Below, piece by piece: positions 33,557-42,613 of a DNA stretch of 64,000 bases. A program made the position numbers and the translations under genes. A model generated the notes under the pieces. The model had not been told where the DNA came from, did not search any database, and saw nothing but the letters and a program-made list of their open reading frames with translations. The stretch comes from Achromobacter pulmonis (lineage in GTDB: Bacteria; Pseudomonadota; Gammaproteobacteria; Burkholderiales; Burkholderiaceae_B): assembly GCF_902859765.1 (NCBI RefSeq), contig NZ_CADIJV010000023.1, forward strand, positions 1 to 64,000, written 5' to 3'. Each line of letters begins with the position of its first letter. The stretch's first letter is position 1.

Positions 33557-34435
33557 ATGAGCATTAAAGCTGAAGCGCCTGCCCCCCGTTTGGCCATTCC
33601 CTCCCTGCCGGATGTCATGCTGGAGCCGCTGGTGCGCGCGGCCCTGCTCGAAGACCTGGGCCGCGCCGGCGACCTGACCACCGACGCCATCGTGCCGGCT
33701 GACGCGGTGGCGCATACCCGCCTGGTGGCGCGCCAGGATGGCGTCCTGGCCGGGCTCGACCTGGCGCGCCTGGCGTTCCGCGCCCTCGATCCCGCCATCG
33801 AGTTCAGCGTGGCGCAACGCGATGGCGCGGATCTGGCGCCCGGCACCGAAATCGCCACGCTGCGTGGCAATGCCCGCGCCATGCTCAGCGCCGAACGGGT
33901 GGCGCTGAACTTCCTCTGCCACCTGAGCGGCGTGGCCACGGCCACGGCCTCCATCGCCCGCGCCATCGCCGGCTACGGCGCCCGCGTCACCTGCACCCGC
34001 AAGACCATGCCAGGCCTGCGCGCGGTGCAGAAGTACGCGGTGCGGGTGGGGGGCGGCAGCAATCACCGGTACGGCCTGGACGACGCCGTGCTGATCAAGG
34101 ACAACCACATCGCGCTGGCCGGCGGTGTCGAGACCGCCGTGCGGCGCGCCCGTGCCGGCGTTGGCCACATGGTCAAGATCGAACTGGAAGTGGACACCCT
34201 GGCGCAGTTGGAAACCGCGCTGGCGCTGGGCGTGGACGTGGTGCTGCTGGACAACATGAGCCTGGACGAGCTACGCCAGGCTGTCGCCATGGCGCGCGGC
34301 CGCGCCATCACCGAAGCATCCGGCCGCATCACCCCCGACACCGCCGCCGCGGTGGCCGCCACCGGCGTCGACCAGATCGCGGTGGGCTGGCTGACCCACA
34401 GCGCCAAGGTGCTGGACATCGGCCTGGACGCCTGA
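33557..34435 (+). CDS. nadC: Quinolinate phosphoribosyltransferase (decarboxylating)
   Basis: 292 residues. Converts quinolinate plus PRPP to nicotinate mononucleotide in de novo NAD synthesis. Family motifs: ALLEDLGRAGDLTTDAIVPA near the N-terminus, TRKTMPGLRAVQKYAVRVGG with the substrate-binding Arg/Lys residues, LIKDNHIALAGGV, and KIELEVDTLAQLETAL. ATG at 33557 within a CTCAAAATGAG repeat; no strong Shine-Dalgarno visible. Partnered with the upstream nrtR-type regulator. Confidence 0.95.
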   Translation: MSIKAEAPAPRLAIPSLPDVMLEPLVRAALLEDLGRAGDLTTDAIVPADAVAHTRLVARQDGVLAGLDLARLAFRALDPAIEFSVAQRDGADLAPGTEIATLRGNARAMLSAERVALNFLCHLSGVATATASIARAIAGYGARVTCTRKTMPGLRAVQKYAVRVGGGSNHRYGLDDAVLIKDNHIALAGGVETAVRRARAGVGHMVKIELEVDTLAQLETALALGVDVVLLDNMSLDELRQAVAMARGRAITEASGRITPDTAAAVAATGVDQIAVGWLTHSAKVLDIGLDA

Positions 34436-34463
34436 GCCCGGCCCGCCGCCACGGACACGCATC

Positions 34464-35450
34464 ATGAAACGCGCGCTTCGATTTTCCCCCTTGCTGCTGG
34501 CCCTGGCGCTGGCCGCCTGCGGCAACCCGCCATCCGGCGACACGCCGGCCGACGCGGCCTACCCCGGCCGCCCGATCACCATCGTGGTGACTTTCCCGCC
34601 CGGCGGCGGCACCGACCTGCTGGCGCGGCGCCTGGGCGCCAGCCTGCAGGAGCAGTTCGGCCAGCCGGTGGTGGTCGAGAACCGGCCTGGCGCCAGTGGC
34701 AACATCGGCGCCCGCATCGTGGCCGAAGCGCCGCCCGATGGTTACACCCTGCTGATGGTCAACAGTTCGTTCGCGATCAACCCGGGGGTTTACCGCAATC
34801 TGGGCTTCGCGCCCAAACGCGACTTCGCGGCGGTGATCAACGTGGCCTTCGTACCGTCCGTATTCGTGGTGCCGGCGGCATCGCCGCTGCGCACGCTGGA
34901 CGATGCGCGCAATGCCGCGCGGCGCGATCATCCTTTGGCGTTCGCCTCCTGCGGTAACGGCACGCCGCAGCACCTGGCGGGCGAGATGCTGGCCCGGGCC
35001 AGCGGCGCGGTGTTGCAGCATGTGCCCTACAAAGGCTGCGGGCCGGCCCTGACCGGCGTGGCGTCGGGCCAGGTCGGCATGGGCGTGGTCACGGCTTCCA
35101 GCGCCGCGCCCCTGATCGCGGCGGGTAAGCTGCGCGCCCTGGCGGTCACCTCGCCGCAGCGTTCCCCGCTGCTGCCAACCGTGCCGACGGTGGCCGAACA
35201 GGGGGTGGCCGGGTATGCGCTGGATCAGTGGCATGGCTTGCTGGCGCCTGCCGCCACGCCGCCGGCCGTCATTGCCAAGCTCAATGCCACGGCCACGCGC
35301 GTCATGCAGCGCGCTGATGTGCAGAACGCCCTGCGCGAGCAGGGCTTCACACCCGCCACGAGCACGCCGCGCGGGTTCCAGGACATGATCAATGCCGATA
35401 TCGACCGCTACACGGCGCTGACCGCCGCGATCGGCCTGCGGGCCGATTGA
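34464..35450 (+). CDS. Bug/TctC-family solute receptor lipoprotein
   Basis: 328 residues. Lipoprotein signal peptide with Cys19 in LALAAC, then the tripartite tricarboxylate receptor fold (YPGRPITIVVTFPPGGGTDL, VVVENRPGASGNIGARIVA, LQHVPYKGCGPALTGVASGQ). Bug proteins are hugely expanded in Bordetella and relatives and bind small carboxylates, amino acids or nicotinate-like compounds. Its position 28 bases after nadC makes a pyridine or quinolinate-like ligand conceivable, but this cannot be read from the sequence. No TctAB genes are nearby. Confidence 0.88.
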   Translation: MKRALRFSPLLLALALAACGNPPSGDTPADAAYPGRPITIVVTFPPGGGTDLLARRLGASLQEQFGQPVVVENRPGASGNIGARIVAEAPPDGYTLLMVNSSFAINPGVYRNLGFAPKRDFAAVINVAFVPSVFVVPAASPLRTLDDARNAARRDHPLAFASCGNGTPQHLAGEMLARASGAVLQHVPYKGCGPALTGVASGQVGMGVVTASSAAPLIAAGKLRALAVTSPQRSPLLPTVPTVAEQGVAGYALDQWHGLLAPAATPPAVIAKLNATATRVMQRADVQNALREQGFTPATSTPRGFQDMINADIDRYTALTAAIGLRAD

Positions 35451-35532
35451 GCCGGCTTCACCCAGGCCTGCCCGGGCGCATGGCGCCCAGCCAGGCCGAG
35501 GGTTGCGGCCCCCGGTCGCGCCATGGCGACCG

Positions 35533-36210
35533 TCAGGCCGCGGCGCGGGCGTGCTGCTCCAGCTGTTCCTTCAGGCCGGGCTGCAGCTTGAGCTGGCGCG
35601 CCAGTTCATCCAGGTAGGCGCGTTCCATATAGCTTTCCTCGTCCACCACCAACAGGCTGGCCAGGTACATCTCGGCCGCCATTTCGGGCGTCCTGGCGGC
35701 CCGCGCGATCTGGGCCGGATCGAGTGGGCGCGACAGCTCGGCTTCCAGCCAACCGCGGTCCTGCGCGTCGTTGGACAGCTTGGCCAGCTCCGTTTCCAGC
35801 AGGCTGCGTTCTTCGGGACCGATATGGCCGTCGGCCTTGGCCGCGCCGATCATCGCGCTCAGCACCGCCGAGCTGTGCTGCTCGGCCTCGGGCGCGGGCA
35901 GGCGGTCCAGCGTCTGCGGCGGCGCGGCCGCCGCGCCGGCCTGGTTGCGCTGCCAGTCGCCGTAGGCCCGGTAGGCCAGGGCGCCGAGGGCGGCCATGCC
36001 GCCATACATGGCGACCTTGCCGCCGATCTTGCGGGCCTTCTTGCTGCCCAGCAGCAGGCCGAGCGCGCCGGCCCCCAGGGCGCCGCCGCCCAGGCCGGCC
36101 AGGAGCGAGCCACCCTTGCCGCCGGTGGCGTTTTTTACGGTCGAGCCGGCGTCGGCCAACAGGCCCTGGCCGGATTGCAGTAATTGGTCTAGAAGTTGTC
36201 TGGCGCTCAT
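35533..36210 (-). CDS. YebE-like membrane-associated protein (DUF533, TerB-like)
   Basis: 225 residues. N-terminal helix, glycine-rich hydrophobic stretch at about 35-60 (LLAGLGGGALGAGALGLLLG) and a second at about 68-80, then a TerB-like helical domain (VLSAMIGAAKADGHIGPEER, then YLASLLVVDEESYMERAYL). Function is not established; E. coli YebE responds to envelope stress. AGGAAACC before the ATG at 36210 fixes the start; a codon at 36231 is possible but has no ribosome site. Confidence 0.82.
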   Translation of the reverse strand: MSARQLLDQLLQSGQGLLADAGSTVKNATGGKGGSLLAGLGGGALGAGALGLLLGSKKARKIGGKVAMYGGMAALGALAYRAYGDWQRNQAGAAAAPPQTLDRLPAPEAEQHSSAVLSAMIGAAKADGHIGPEERSLLETELAKLSNDAQDRGWLEAELSRPLDPAQIARAARTPEMAAEMYLASLLVVDEESYMERAYLDELARQLKLQPGLKEQLEQHARAAA

Positions 36211-36388
36211 GCGGGTTTCCTGTGTGTGCAAGCCTCTTGCGGACAGGAATGTCCGACCGCCGTTCCGGACGGAAGTTCAGCTTACAGTCAGAAATGGATG
36301 TTGCACCGGGGCGGCCCGATGGCGGCGGATGCTACAACCTGGGTTGGGGCGGCCGCGCGCGCCGCCCGCAACGCGAGGACTTCCGCCC

Positions 36389-36787
36389 ATGACTATCCAC
36401 GTGCGCCAGAACGCGCCCAACACCCTGCAATTCACCGCCACGGCCGAAGGCCGCGACCTGCCGCTGGACATGCCGCAGCCGCAAGGGGCCGGCCCCGATC
36501 CGCACGACTATTTCGACACGGCGCTGGGCGGCTGCAAGGCCATGACCCTGATGGTCTATGCGCAGCGCAAGGGCCTGCCGCTGGAATCGGTGGGGGTGGA
36601 CGTGGTGCGCGACGCGAGCGAAGAACGCAAAGGCATTTATCGCCTGACAGCCAAGCTGACGCTGCATGGCGAGTTGTCGGACGCGCAGATCGACGAATTG
36701 CTGGCCGTGGCCGAGAAGTGCCCCATCCACAAGCTGATGACGGCGGTGGACGTGCAGGTGTCCACGCTGATCGTGCGGCCGGCCTGA
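36389..36787 (+). CDS. OsmC/YhfA-family protein
   Basis: 132 residues, OsmC fold. Contains the first conserved cysteine in ALGGCKAMTLMVYAQRKGL and the second in VAEKCPIHKLM, the pair that reduces organic hydroperoxides in Ohr/OsmC proteins; YhfA-type members have an unclear substrate. Monocistronic, ending 10 bases before a hairpin shared with fabI. Confidence 0.85.
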   Translation: MTIHVRQNAPNTLQFTATAEGRDLPLDMPQPQGAGPDPHDYFDTALGGCKAMTLMVYAQRKGLPLESVGVDVVRDASEERKGIYRLTAKLTLHGELSDAQIDELLAVAEKCPIHKLMTAVDVQVSTLIVRPA

Positions 36788-36796
36788 GACGCCGGC

Positions 36797-36822
36797 GTGC
36801 CGGGTGGGGGGCCACCCGGCAC
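36797..36822. terminator. Bidirectional hairpin between the OsmC-like gene and fabI
   Basis: GTGCCGGGTGG, loop GGGG, CCACCCGGCAC: perfect 11-bp stem in the gap between convergent genes. No T-run on either strand, so termination efficiency is uncertain, but the placement suits a shared terminator. Confidence 0.6.
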
Positions 36823-36861
36823 GGAACGTGACCGGGCAGGGCGCCCGGCCCACCCGCGGAA

Positions 36862-37647
36862 TTACTCTTCCATGCCCGGGACGACGGTCGAGAAACCGGC
36901 GTCGACGTGGGTGATTTCGCCGGTGACGCCGGCGGCCAGATCCGACAACATGAACGCGGCCACGTTGCCGACATCGTCGATGGTGACGTTGCGGCGCAGC
37001 GGCGCCTGGGCCTCGACGAACTTCAGGATCGCCGAGAAGTCCTTGATGCCGCTGGCGGCCAGCGTCTTGATCGGGCCGGCCGAAATGCCGTTGGCGCGGA
37101 TGCCGCGCGGGCCCAGCGCCGTGGCCAGGTAACGCACGCTGGCTTCGAGCGAGGCCTTGGCCAGGCCCATGGTGTTGTAGTTGGGCACCACCCGCTCGGC
37201 GCCCAGGTAGGTCAGGGTCAGCACCGAGCCGTTGCGGCCTTCCATCAGCGGCAGCGCGGCCTTGGCCATGGCTGCGAAGCTGTAGGCGGAAATGTCGTGG
37301 GCTATGCGAAAGCCCTCGCGCGACAGGCCGTCCAGGAAGTTGCCGGCGATGGCTTCGCGCGGCGCGAAGCCGATGGAATGCACCAGGCCGTCCAGGCCGT
37401 CCCAGCGCTTGGCCAGGTCGGCGAAGGTGGCTTCGATCTGGCTGTCCTCGGCGACGTCGCAGGGCAGCACGATGTCGCTGCCGAATTCGGCAGCGAATTC
37501 GGCCACGCGGTCCTTGAAGCGGTCACCGACGTAGGTGAAGGCCAGTTCGGCGCCCTGCTGGTGGCAGGCGCGCGCGATGCCGTAGGCGATGGAGCGGTTG
37601 GAAAGCACCCCGGTGACCAGGATGCGTTTGCCGGCGAGAAAGCCCAT
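36862..37647 (-). CDS. fabI: Enoyl-ACP reductase (NADH)
   Basis: 261 residues, FabI-type short-chain dehydrogenase for the last step of fatty-acid elongation and the target of triclosan. Nucleotide-binding start [20 protein letters not shown]; catalytic Tyr and Lys in [27 protein letters not shown] before the ATG (this GGAACC is the ribosome site and not a BtrS promoter). Separated from mltD by a terminator. Confidence 0.96.
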   Translation of the reverse strand: MGFLAGKRILVTGVLSNRSIAYGIARACHQQGAELAFTYVGDRFKDRVAEFAAEFGSDIVLPCDVAEDSQIEATFADLAKRWDGLDGLVHSIGFAPREAIAGNFLDGLSREGFRIAHDISAYSFAAMAKAALPLMEGRNGSVLTLTYLGAERVVPNYNTMGLAKASLEASVRYLATALGPRGIRANGISAGPIKTLAASGIKDFSAILKFVEAQAPLRRNVTIDDVGNVAAFMLSDLAAGVTGEITHVDAGFSTVVPGMEE

Positions 37648-37715
37648 GTGTGGTTCCTTTGATTTTTTTCCTGCTGGAGACCGCCTATTTTAAGGAGTTT
37701 GGCGGCCGCGCGGAC

Positions 37716-37746
37716 AAAACAGCGCGGCGCCCTGGGGGGGCGCCGC
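37716..37746 (-). terminator. Rho-independent terminator after mltD
   Basis: On the minus strand: GCGGCGCCC, loop CCCCA, GGGCGCCGC, then GCTGTTTTG. Perfect 9-bp stem with a short T-run, 24 bases past the mltD stop. The plus-strand copy contains a G7 run (37734-37740), here non-coding. Confidence 0.75.
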
Positions 37747-37769
37747 TGCGAAAGACGGATCGGACGGGA

Positions 37770-39179
37770 TCAGCCGCGGGCGTTGGTGCCCGGCACGCGC
37801 AGCCGCACGCCGATCTTGAGATTGCTGCCCTTGAGGTTGTTGAGGGCGCGCAGCGCCTGGACCGAGGTGCCGTACTGCTTGGCCAGCGAGAACAGGGTGT
37901 CGCCCTGGCGCACCTTGTGAGTGCGCACATTGGGACGGGCGGCGGCGCGCGCGGACGGCGCGACGGCCTTGCCGCGTGGCGCCTTGCCGCTGTCGGCCGA
38001 GGCCGCGTCCAGGGCGCCGACCGGCGCGGCCAGCGAGGCCAGTTGCACGCCGCTGTTACCCGGGTCGCCCGGCACCAGCAGCGATTGGCCCGAGGCGGTC
38101 TTGTGGCGCGAGCCGATGTCGTTGATTTCGCGCAGCTTGGATTCGGTCAGGCCGAAGCGCTTGGCGATCGAGGCATAGGATTCGCCCCGGCGCGAGTGGT
38201 AGACCTTCCAGGCGCTCAGGTCGCCCTTGTAGTTGGTCAGGTTGGCGTTGAAGATCTCGACCCGATCGGCGGGCAGCAGCAGCGTGGGTGCGTGGTCGCC
38301 ACGGATCACCGGCCGGTTGAACGACGGGTTCAGGGCCTTGAATTCGTCCAGCGGCATTTCGGCCAGCTTGGCGGCGATTTCCAGGTCGATGTCGCTGTTC
38401 TTGCGCACCGTCACGAAATACGGGGTGTTGCCGACCGGCGGCAGCACCACGGCGTAGCGCTGCGGGTCGGCGATGATGTTCTTGATGGCCTGCAGCTTCG
38501 GCACGTAGTTGCGGGTCTCGTCCGGCATGTTCAGGGACAGGTAGTCCGTGGGCAGGCCGGCGGCTTCATTCTTGGCCATGGCGCGCTGCACCGAGCCTTC
38601 GCCCCAGTTGTACGAGGCCAGCGCCAGGTACCAGTCGCCCTGCATTTCGAACAGCTTTTCCAGGTAGTCCAGCGCCGCGTTGGTCGAGGCGATGGGGTCG
38701 CGGCGCTCGTCGCGCCACCAGTCCTGCTTCAGGTTGAAATGCTGGCCGGTGGCCGGCACGAACTGCCACAGGCCTGAGGCCTGGGCGCGCGACAGCGCGG
38801 TGGGGTTGTAGGCGCTCTCGACGAACGGCAGCAACGCCAGCTCGGTCGGCAGGCCGCGGCGGTTGATCTCGTCGACGATGAAATACAGGTACTTGCCGGC
38901 GCGTTCGGCCATGCGCTGCACCGCCTCGGGGTGGGACGCGTAGTAGTCGGTCCACTGCTGCGAGAGGTCGGTGTTCAGGTTGGGAATGGCGAAGCCGCGG
39001 CGGATGCGGTCCCAGGCATCGATCGGCGGGTTGGTCAGGTCGACCGTGCGGGACGTGTCGCGGGCGATATAGCGCCCTTGGGAGTTGGTGGTGAGGTTCT
39101 TGCTGTCGTGGGATTGGGTTCCTGCGCAACCGGCGAGGACTGCCAGCAGAAGCGGCAGAAGGAGTCGGGAGAAATTCAT
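37770..39179 (-). CDS. mltD: Membrane-bound lytic murein transglycosylase D
   Basis: 469 residues. Lipobox LAGC (Cys18). The SLT catalytic domain has the active-site Glu in LALLPFVESAYNPTALS and the supporting ALASYNWGEGSVQRAM. Two C-terminal LysM repeats bind peptidoglycan (around YHSRRGESYASIAKRFGL and HKVRQGDTLFSLAKQYGT). Cleaves glycan strands to 1,6-anhydro ends. The start at 39179 (MNFSRLLLPL) is chosen over a codon 45 bases upstream because it begins the signal peptide. Seven bases after gloB. Confidence 0.95.
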   Translation of the reverse strand: MNFSRLLLPLLLAVLAGCAGTQSHDSKNLTTNSQGRYIARDTSRTVDLTNPPIDAWDRIRRGFAIPNLNTDLSQQWTDYYASHPEAVQRMAERAGKYLYFIVDEINRRGLPTELALLPFVESAYNPTALSRAQASGLWQFVPATGQHFNLKQDWWRDERRDPIASTNAALDYLEKLFEMQGDWYLALASYNWGEGSVQRAMAKNEAAGLPTDYLSLNMPDETRNYVPKLQAIKNIIADPQRYAVVLPPVGNTPYFVTVRKNSDIDLEIAAKLAEMPLDEFKALNPSFNRPVIRGDHAPTLLLPADRVEIFNANLTNYKGDLSAWKVYHSRRGESYASIAKRFGLTESKLREINDIGSRHKTASGQSLLVPGDPGNSGVQLASLAAPVGALDAASADSGKAPRGKAVAPSARAAARPNVRTHKVRQGDTLFSLAKQYGTSVQALRALNNLKGSNLKIGVRLRVPGTNARG

Positions 39180-39186
39180 CGGGCGG

Positions 39187-40008
39187 TCACTTGAAATCGT
39201 TCTTCCATTCACGAAGGGAGGCAAACACCTCTACCGGCGTCGGGTGGTCGTGGCCGGCCCAGTGGTCTGCGGCGCGGACGACGTCAGCTTGCTGCGTACG
39301 CAAAAACGGATTGGTCGCGCGTTCCTGGCCGATGGTCGACGGAAGCGTGGGGAGACCTTCTGCGCGTAATTGCCGGGCCCGCTGATACCACTGTTGCAGG
39401 GTGCGGTTGGCGGGTTCGACCGCCATGGCCCAGCGCAAGTTGGCTAGAGTGTACTCGTGTGCGCAAAAAACCTGTGTATCTGGCGGTAAAACAGAAAATT
39501 TTTCCAAGGAATCAGACATTTGCTCGGGAGTTCCCTCGAAAAGCCGGCCACAGCCGCCGGCAAACAGGGTGTCGCCACAGAACAGCACAGGCTGTTTTCC
39601 CGCCGCCCGGCCGATGTAGGCGATGTGGCCGGTGGTATGCCCCGGCACGTCCAGCACGCCCAGGTCCAGGTCCAGTTCCGGCAGCACCACGCGGTCGCCT
39701 TCGACCAGTGGCACATCGCAGCGCGGCAGCTTTTCGCGCGCCGGGCCATACACCGTGACGTCGCCGGTGCGGGACAATTCCAACACGCCGCCCACATGGT
39801 CGCCGTGATGGTGCGTGAGTAGAATGGCGCGCAGTTGCAGGCCTTCGCGGGCCAGCCATTGCCGCACCGGGCCGGCTTCGCCGGGGTCGACCACGGCGGC
39901 CTGGCCGGCGCGCGCGATGGCCCAGATATAGTTGTCGCTGAAGGCGGGCAAAGGCAAGACCGCGGCGTTGCTTTCGCGGCCGCCTGCGGGGGCGGTCAAG
40001 GCTTGCAT
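39187..40008 (-). CDS. gloB: Hydroxyacylglutathione hydrolase (glyoxalase II)
   Basis: 273 residues, metallo-beta-lactamase fold. The metal motif THHHGDH is at residues 65-71 ([12 protein letters not shown]), with further ligands in [12 protein letters not shown] and [17 protein letters not shown]. Hydrolyses S-lactoylglutathione to lactate and glutathione. Divergent from the methyltransferase gene (14 bases between starts), a common arrangement gloB-methyltransferase-rnhA-dnaQ in proteobacteria. Confidence 0.95.
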   Translation of the reverse strand: MQALTAPAGGRESNAAVLPLPAFSDNYIWAIARAGQAAVVDPGEAGPVRQWLAREGLQLRAILLTHHHGDHVGGVLELSRTGDVTVYGPAREKLPRCDVPLVEGDRVVLPELDLDLGVLDVPGHTTGHIAYIGRAAGKQPVLFCGDTLFAGGCGRLFEGTPEQMSDSLEKFSVLPPDTQVFCAHEYTLANLRWAMAVEPANRTLQQWYQRARQLRAEGLPTLPSTIGQERATNPFLRTQQADVVRAADHWAGHDHPTPVEVFASLREWKNDFK

Positions 40009-40022
40009 GGGATTCGAAGGAA

Positions 40023-40808
40023 ATGGACGTGGCAGAAGAGACTCCGCCGATTGTAGAACTGGCCGAATGGTTCCAGACGCCGCCAGGGCAATATGCCCTG
40101 GCCTGGGAGCGCGCGCAGTTCGACGCAGCGGTGGCCGATGTCTTCGGATATTACGCCTGGCAGGTCGGGCTGGCCGACCTGAACCTGCTGCGCGCCAACC
40201 GCATGCCCTTCAAGGGCTACGTCGGCACCGAGACCCCCACGCCCGAGAACATCGCCGGCTGGCAGTCGCGGGTGGTGCTGGCCCAGCCCGAGGCGCTGCC
40301 GTTCGAATCGCAAAGCGTCGATCTGCTGATCCTGCCGCATGCCTTCGAGTGCACCGACGAGCCGCACAACGTGCTGCGCGAGGTCGAGCGGGTGCTGGTG
40401 CCGGAAGGGCGGGTGGTGATCTCCGGCTTCAACCCCTGGAGCATGTGGGGCGCGCGCACGCGCATGCCGGGCATGGAGCCCTGGCTGCCGCAACCGCCTG
40501 CGTCGCAGGTGTCGCTGCCGCGCCTGAAAGACTGGTTCAAGCTGCTGTCGCTGGAGGTCGAACAAAGCCATTTCGGCTGCTACGCGCCGGCCTGCCGCAG
40601 CGAGAAATGGCTGCAGCGCTGGGGCTTCCTGGAGTCGGCGGGCGCCCGCTGGTGGAGCGTGGGCGGCGCGGTCTACCTGGTGTCGGCCGTCAAGCGCGTG
40701 GCCGGCATGCGTATCATCGGCCCGGCCTGGAAGACCAAGCCCAAGCGCGCCCGCGCGGCCTCCGTGGTGGTCAACCGCCAGGCGGGCGACGGCTTGGACC
40801 GTTCCTGA
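40023..40808 (+). CDS. Class I SAM-dependent methyltransferase
   Basis: 261 residues. Methyltransferase_11-like core: no classical glycine-rich N-terminal loop, but [20 protein letters not shown] and [20 protein letters not shown] are the standard post-I and motif II/III regions. Conserved beside gloB and rnhA in many proteobacteria; substrate unknown. Last segment is basic ([14 protein letters not shown]). Confidence 0.85.
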   Translation: MDVAEETPPIVELAEWFQTPPGQYALAWERAQFDAAVADVFGYYAWQVGLADLNLLRANRMPFKGYVGTETPTPENIAGWQSRVVLAQPEALPFESQSVDLLILPHAFECTDEPHNVLREVERVLVPEGRVVISGFNPWSMWGARTRMPGMEPWLPQPPASQVSLPRLKDWFKLLSLEVEQSHFGCYAPACRSEKWLQRWGFLESAGARWWSVGGAVYLVSAVKRVAGMRIIGPAWKTKPKRARAASVVVNRQAGDGLDRS

Positions 40809-40861
40809 GCGCCGCGGCCGCCCTCCCCATCGTGAAAGAACAAGGACATACAAGCAGCACC

Positions 40862-41323
40862 ATGCAGGACAACAACGCGAACGAGCAAAAAGTGGAAATG
40901 TGGACCGACGGCGCCTGCAAGGGCAATCCCGGTCCGGGCGGCTGGGGGGTGCTGATGCGCGCCGGCGCGCACGAAAAGACCATGCACGGCGGCGAGGCCC
41001 AGACCACCAACAACCGCATGGAACTGCTGGCCGTGATCGAGGGCCTGCGCGCGCTCAAGCGCCCCTGCCTCGTCACCATCCACACCGACTCCCAGTACGT
41101 CATGAAGGGCATGACCGAATGGCTGGCCAACTGGAAGCGGCGCGGCTGGATGACGGCCGACAAGAAACCGGTCAAGAATGCCGAGCTGTGGCAGGCGCTG
41201 GATGACCAGGTGCGCCGCCATACCGTGTCGTGGCGCTGGGTGCGCGGCCATGCCGGCGATCCCGGCAACGAACGTGCCGACCAATTGGCCAACCAGGGCG
41301 TGGAGTCCGTGCGGCGCGGTTGA
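40862..41323 (+). CDS. rnhA: Ribonuclease HI
   Basis: 153 residues, usual length. Catalytic acidic residues: Asp16 in [12 protein letters not shown], Glu in [12 protein letters not shown], Asp in [11 protein letters not shown] and Asp in [13 protein letters not shown]; the basic handle WKRRGW is present. Degrades RNA in RNA-DNA hybrids. ATG 53 bases after the methyltransferase stop. Confidence 0.97.
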   Translation: MQDNNANEQKVEMWTDGACKGNPGPGGWGVLMRAGAHEKTMHGGEAQTTNNRMELLAVIEGLRALKRPCLVTIHTDSQYVMKGMTEWLANWKRRGWMTADKKPVKNAELWQALDDQVRRHTVSWRWVRGHAGDPGNERADQLANQGVESVRRG

Positions 41324-41497
41324 CGCGCCGCCCCGCATCGGGAAATACCCTGGGTCGGCCAGTTTCGTGCTTTCAGCCCGCTTCAGGAATGTTCCAGGTT
41401 GTAAATCCGGTGCTAAAGTGCCAAGCCTTGTTCCTGTTCCAGCGGCGCCGTTCCAGCGGGGGATGCCTGGCGCGCGCCGCGATACCGCCACAATCGC

Positions 41498-42583
41498 ATG
41501 AAAAAAACAGCATTGCTGGCCGCCATCGCGGCCGGAGTGGCCGCGGGGGCCGCTCTGGGCGTATACGTGCCGCGCTGGCTGGCGCCCGCGCCGGCCGCCG
41601 TTGGCAGCGCCGTGTCCGCCAGACCTGCGGCCAAACCCGTCGCGGTGCGGGTCGAGGTGGCCGCGGTCACGGAAATCCCGTTTGCCCGCGGCCTGTCGGC
41701 GGTGGGCAGCCTGCGCTCGAATGAAGCGGTGATGCTGCGGCCGGAGGTCGCGGGCCGGATTCAGTCGATCGAATTCGAGGAAGGCCAGCCGGTCAAGCGC
41801 GGCCAGGTGCTGGTCCGCCTGGACGATTCCGTGCCGCGCGCCGAACTGGCGCAGGCCCGCGCCAATCTGACGCTGGCGCAGAGCCATTACCGCCGCGCCG
41901 TCGAGTTGCAGGGCAAGGGCTTCGTCAGCCAGCAGGCGCGCGACGAGTCGGCCAGCAATCTCAAAGTGCAGGAAGCCGCGGTGGCCCTGGCCCAGGCGCG
42001 GCTCGACAAAATGACTATCACCGCGCCGTTCGCCGGGTTCGCCGGTCTGCGCAGCGTGTCGGTGGGCGACTACGTGAACCAGGGCCAGGACTTGGCGCCG
42101 CTCGAGGCGATCGACCCGCTCAAGGTGGATTTCCGGGTGCCCGAAATGTATCTGAACAAGGTCGGCGTGGGCCAGCAGCTGACGCTGCGCATGGATGCGC
42201 TGCCCGGCCAGGAGCGCCCCGGCCTGGTGTACGCGGTCAGCCCGCTGGTCGATGCCGGCGGCCGCTCCATCCTGTTGCGCGCCACCGTGGCGAATCAGGA
42301 TTCGCTGCTGCGCCCAGGCATGTTTGCCCGCGTGCAGCTGCTGTTCAACCAGGACAAGGCGCTGGTCGCGCCCGAGGCGGCGCTGGCGCCGTCCGGCGAA
42401 ACGCAGTACGTCTACCGGGTCAGGGACGGCGTGGCCGAGCGGCGCGAGGTCACGATCGGCGAGCGCCGCGAGGGCAAGGTCGAGATCCTGACCGGGGTCG
42501 CCGTCGGCGATCAACTGGTGGTGTCCGGGTTGCAGCGCGTCACCGACGGCGGCCCGGTACAGATCGTCAAGACCGGCGCCTGA
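41498..42583 (+). CDS. RND efflux periplasmic adaptor (membrane-fusion protein)
   Basis: 361 residues. N-terminal membrane anchor (about 5-27) without lipobox, biotinyl-lipoyl-like halves (VMLRPEVAGRIQSIEFEEGQ and KMTITAPFAGFAGLRSVSVG), a helical hairpin between them (AELAQARANLTLAQSHYRRA), and a beta-barrel/MPD part. Belongs to the AcrA/MdtA type. The RND pump follows after 30 bases; no outer-membrane channel gene is present, so a shared TolC/OprM-like channel is presumed. The 174-base gap upstream holds no regulator gene and no motif I can name. Confidence 0.93.
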   Translation: MKKTALLAAIAAGVAAGAALGVYVPRWLAPAPAAVGSAVSARPAAKPVAVRVEVAAVTEIPFARGLSAVGSLRSNEAVMLRPEVAGRIQSIEFEEGQPVKRGQVLVRLDDSVPRAELAQARANLTLAQSHYRRAVELQGKGFVSQQARDESASNLKVQEAAVALAQARLDKMTITAPFAGFAGLRSVSVGDYVNQGQDLAPLEAIDPLKVDFRVPEMYLNKVGVGQQLTLRMDALPGQERPGLVYAVSPLVDAGGRSILLRATVANQDSLLRPGMFARVQLLFNQDKALVAPEAALAPSGETQYVYRVRDGVAERREVTIGERREGKVEILTGVAVGDQLVVSGLQRVTDGGPVQIVKTGA

Positions 42584-42613
42584 CGCCATCCTTCCAGCGA
42601 ACGGCGGCCTCTC

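Noticed and set aside
37648-37656. GGAACC upstream of fabI on the minus strand
   Set aside because: It is part of the fabI ribosome binding site, with no TTAC at the right distance.
37734-37740. G7 run as a possible phase-variation tract
   Set aside because: Lies in the loop/stem of the mltD terminator and not in a coding region.
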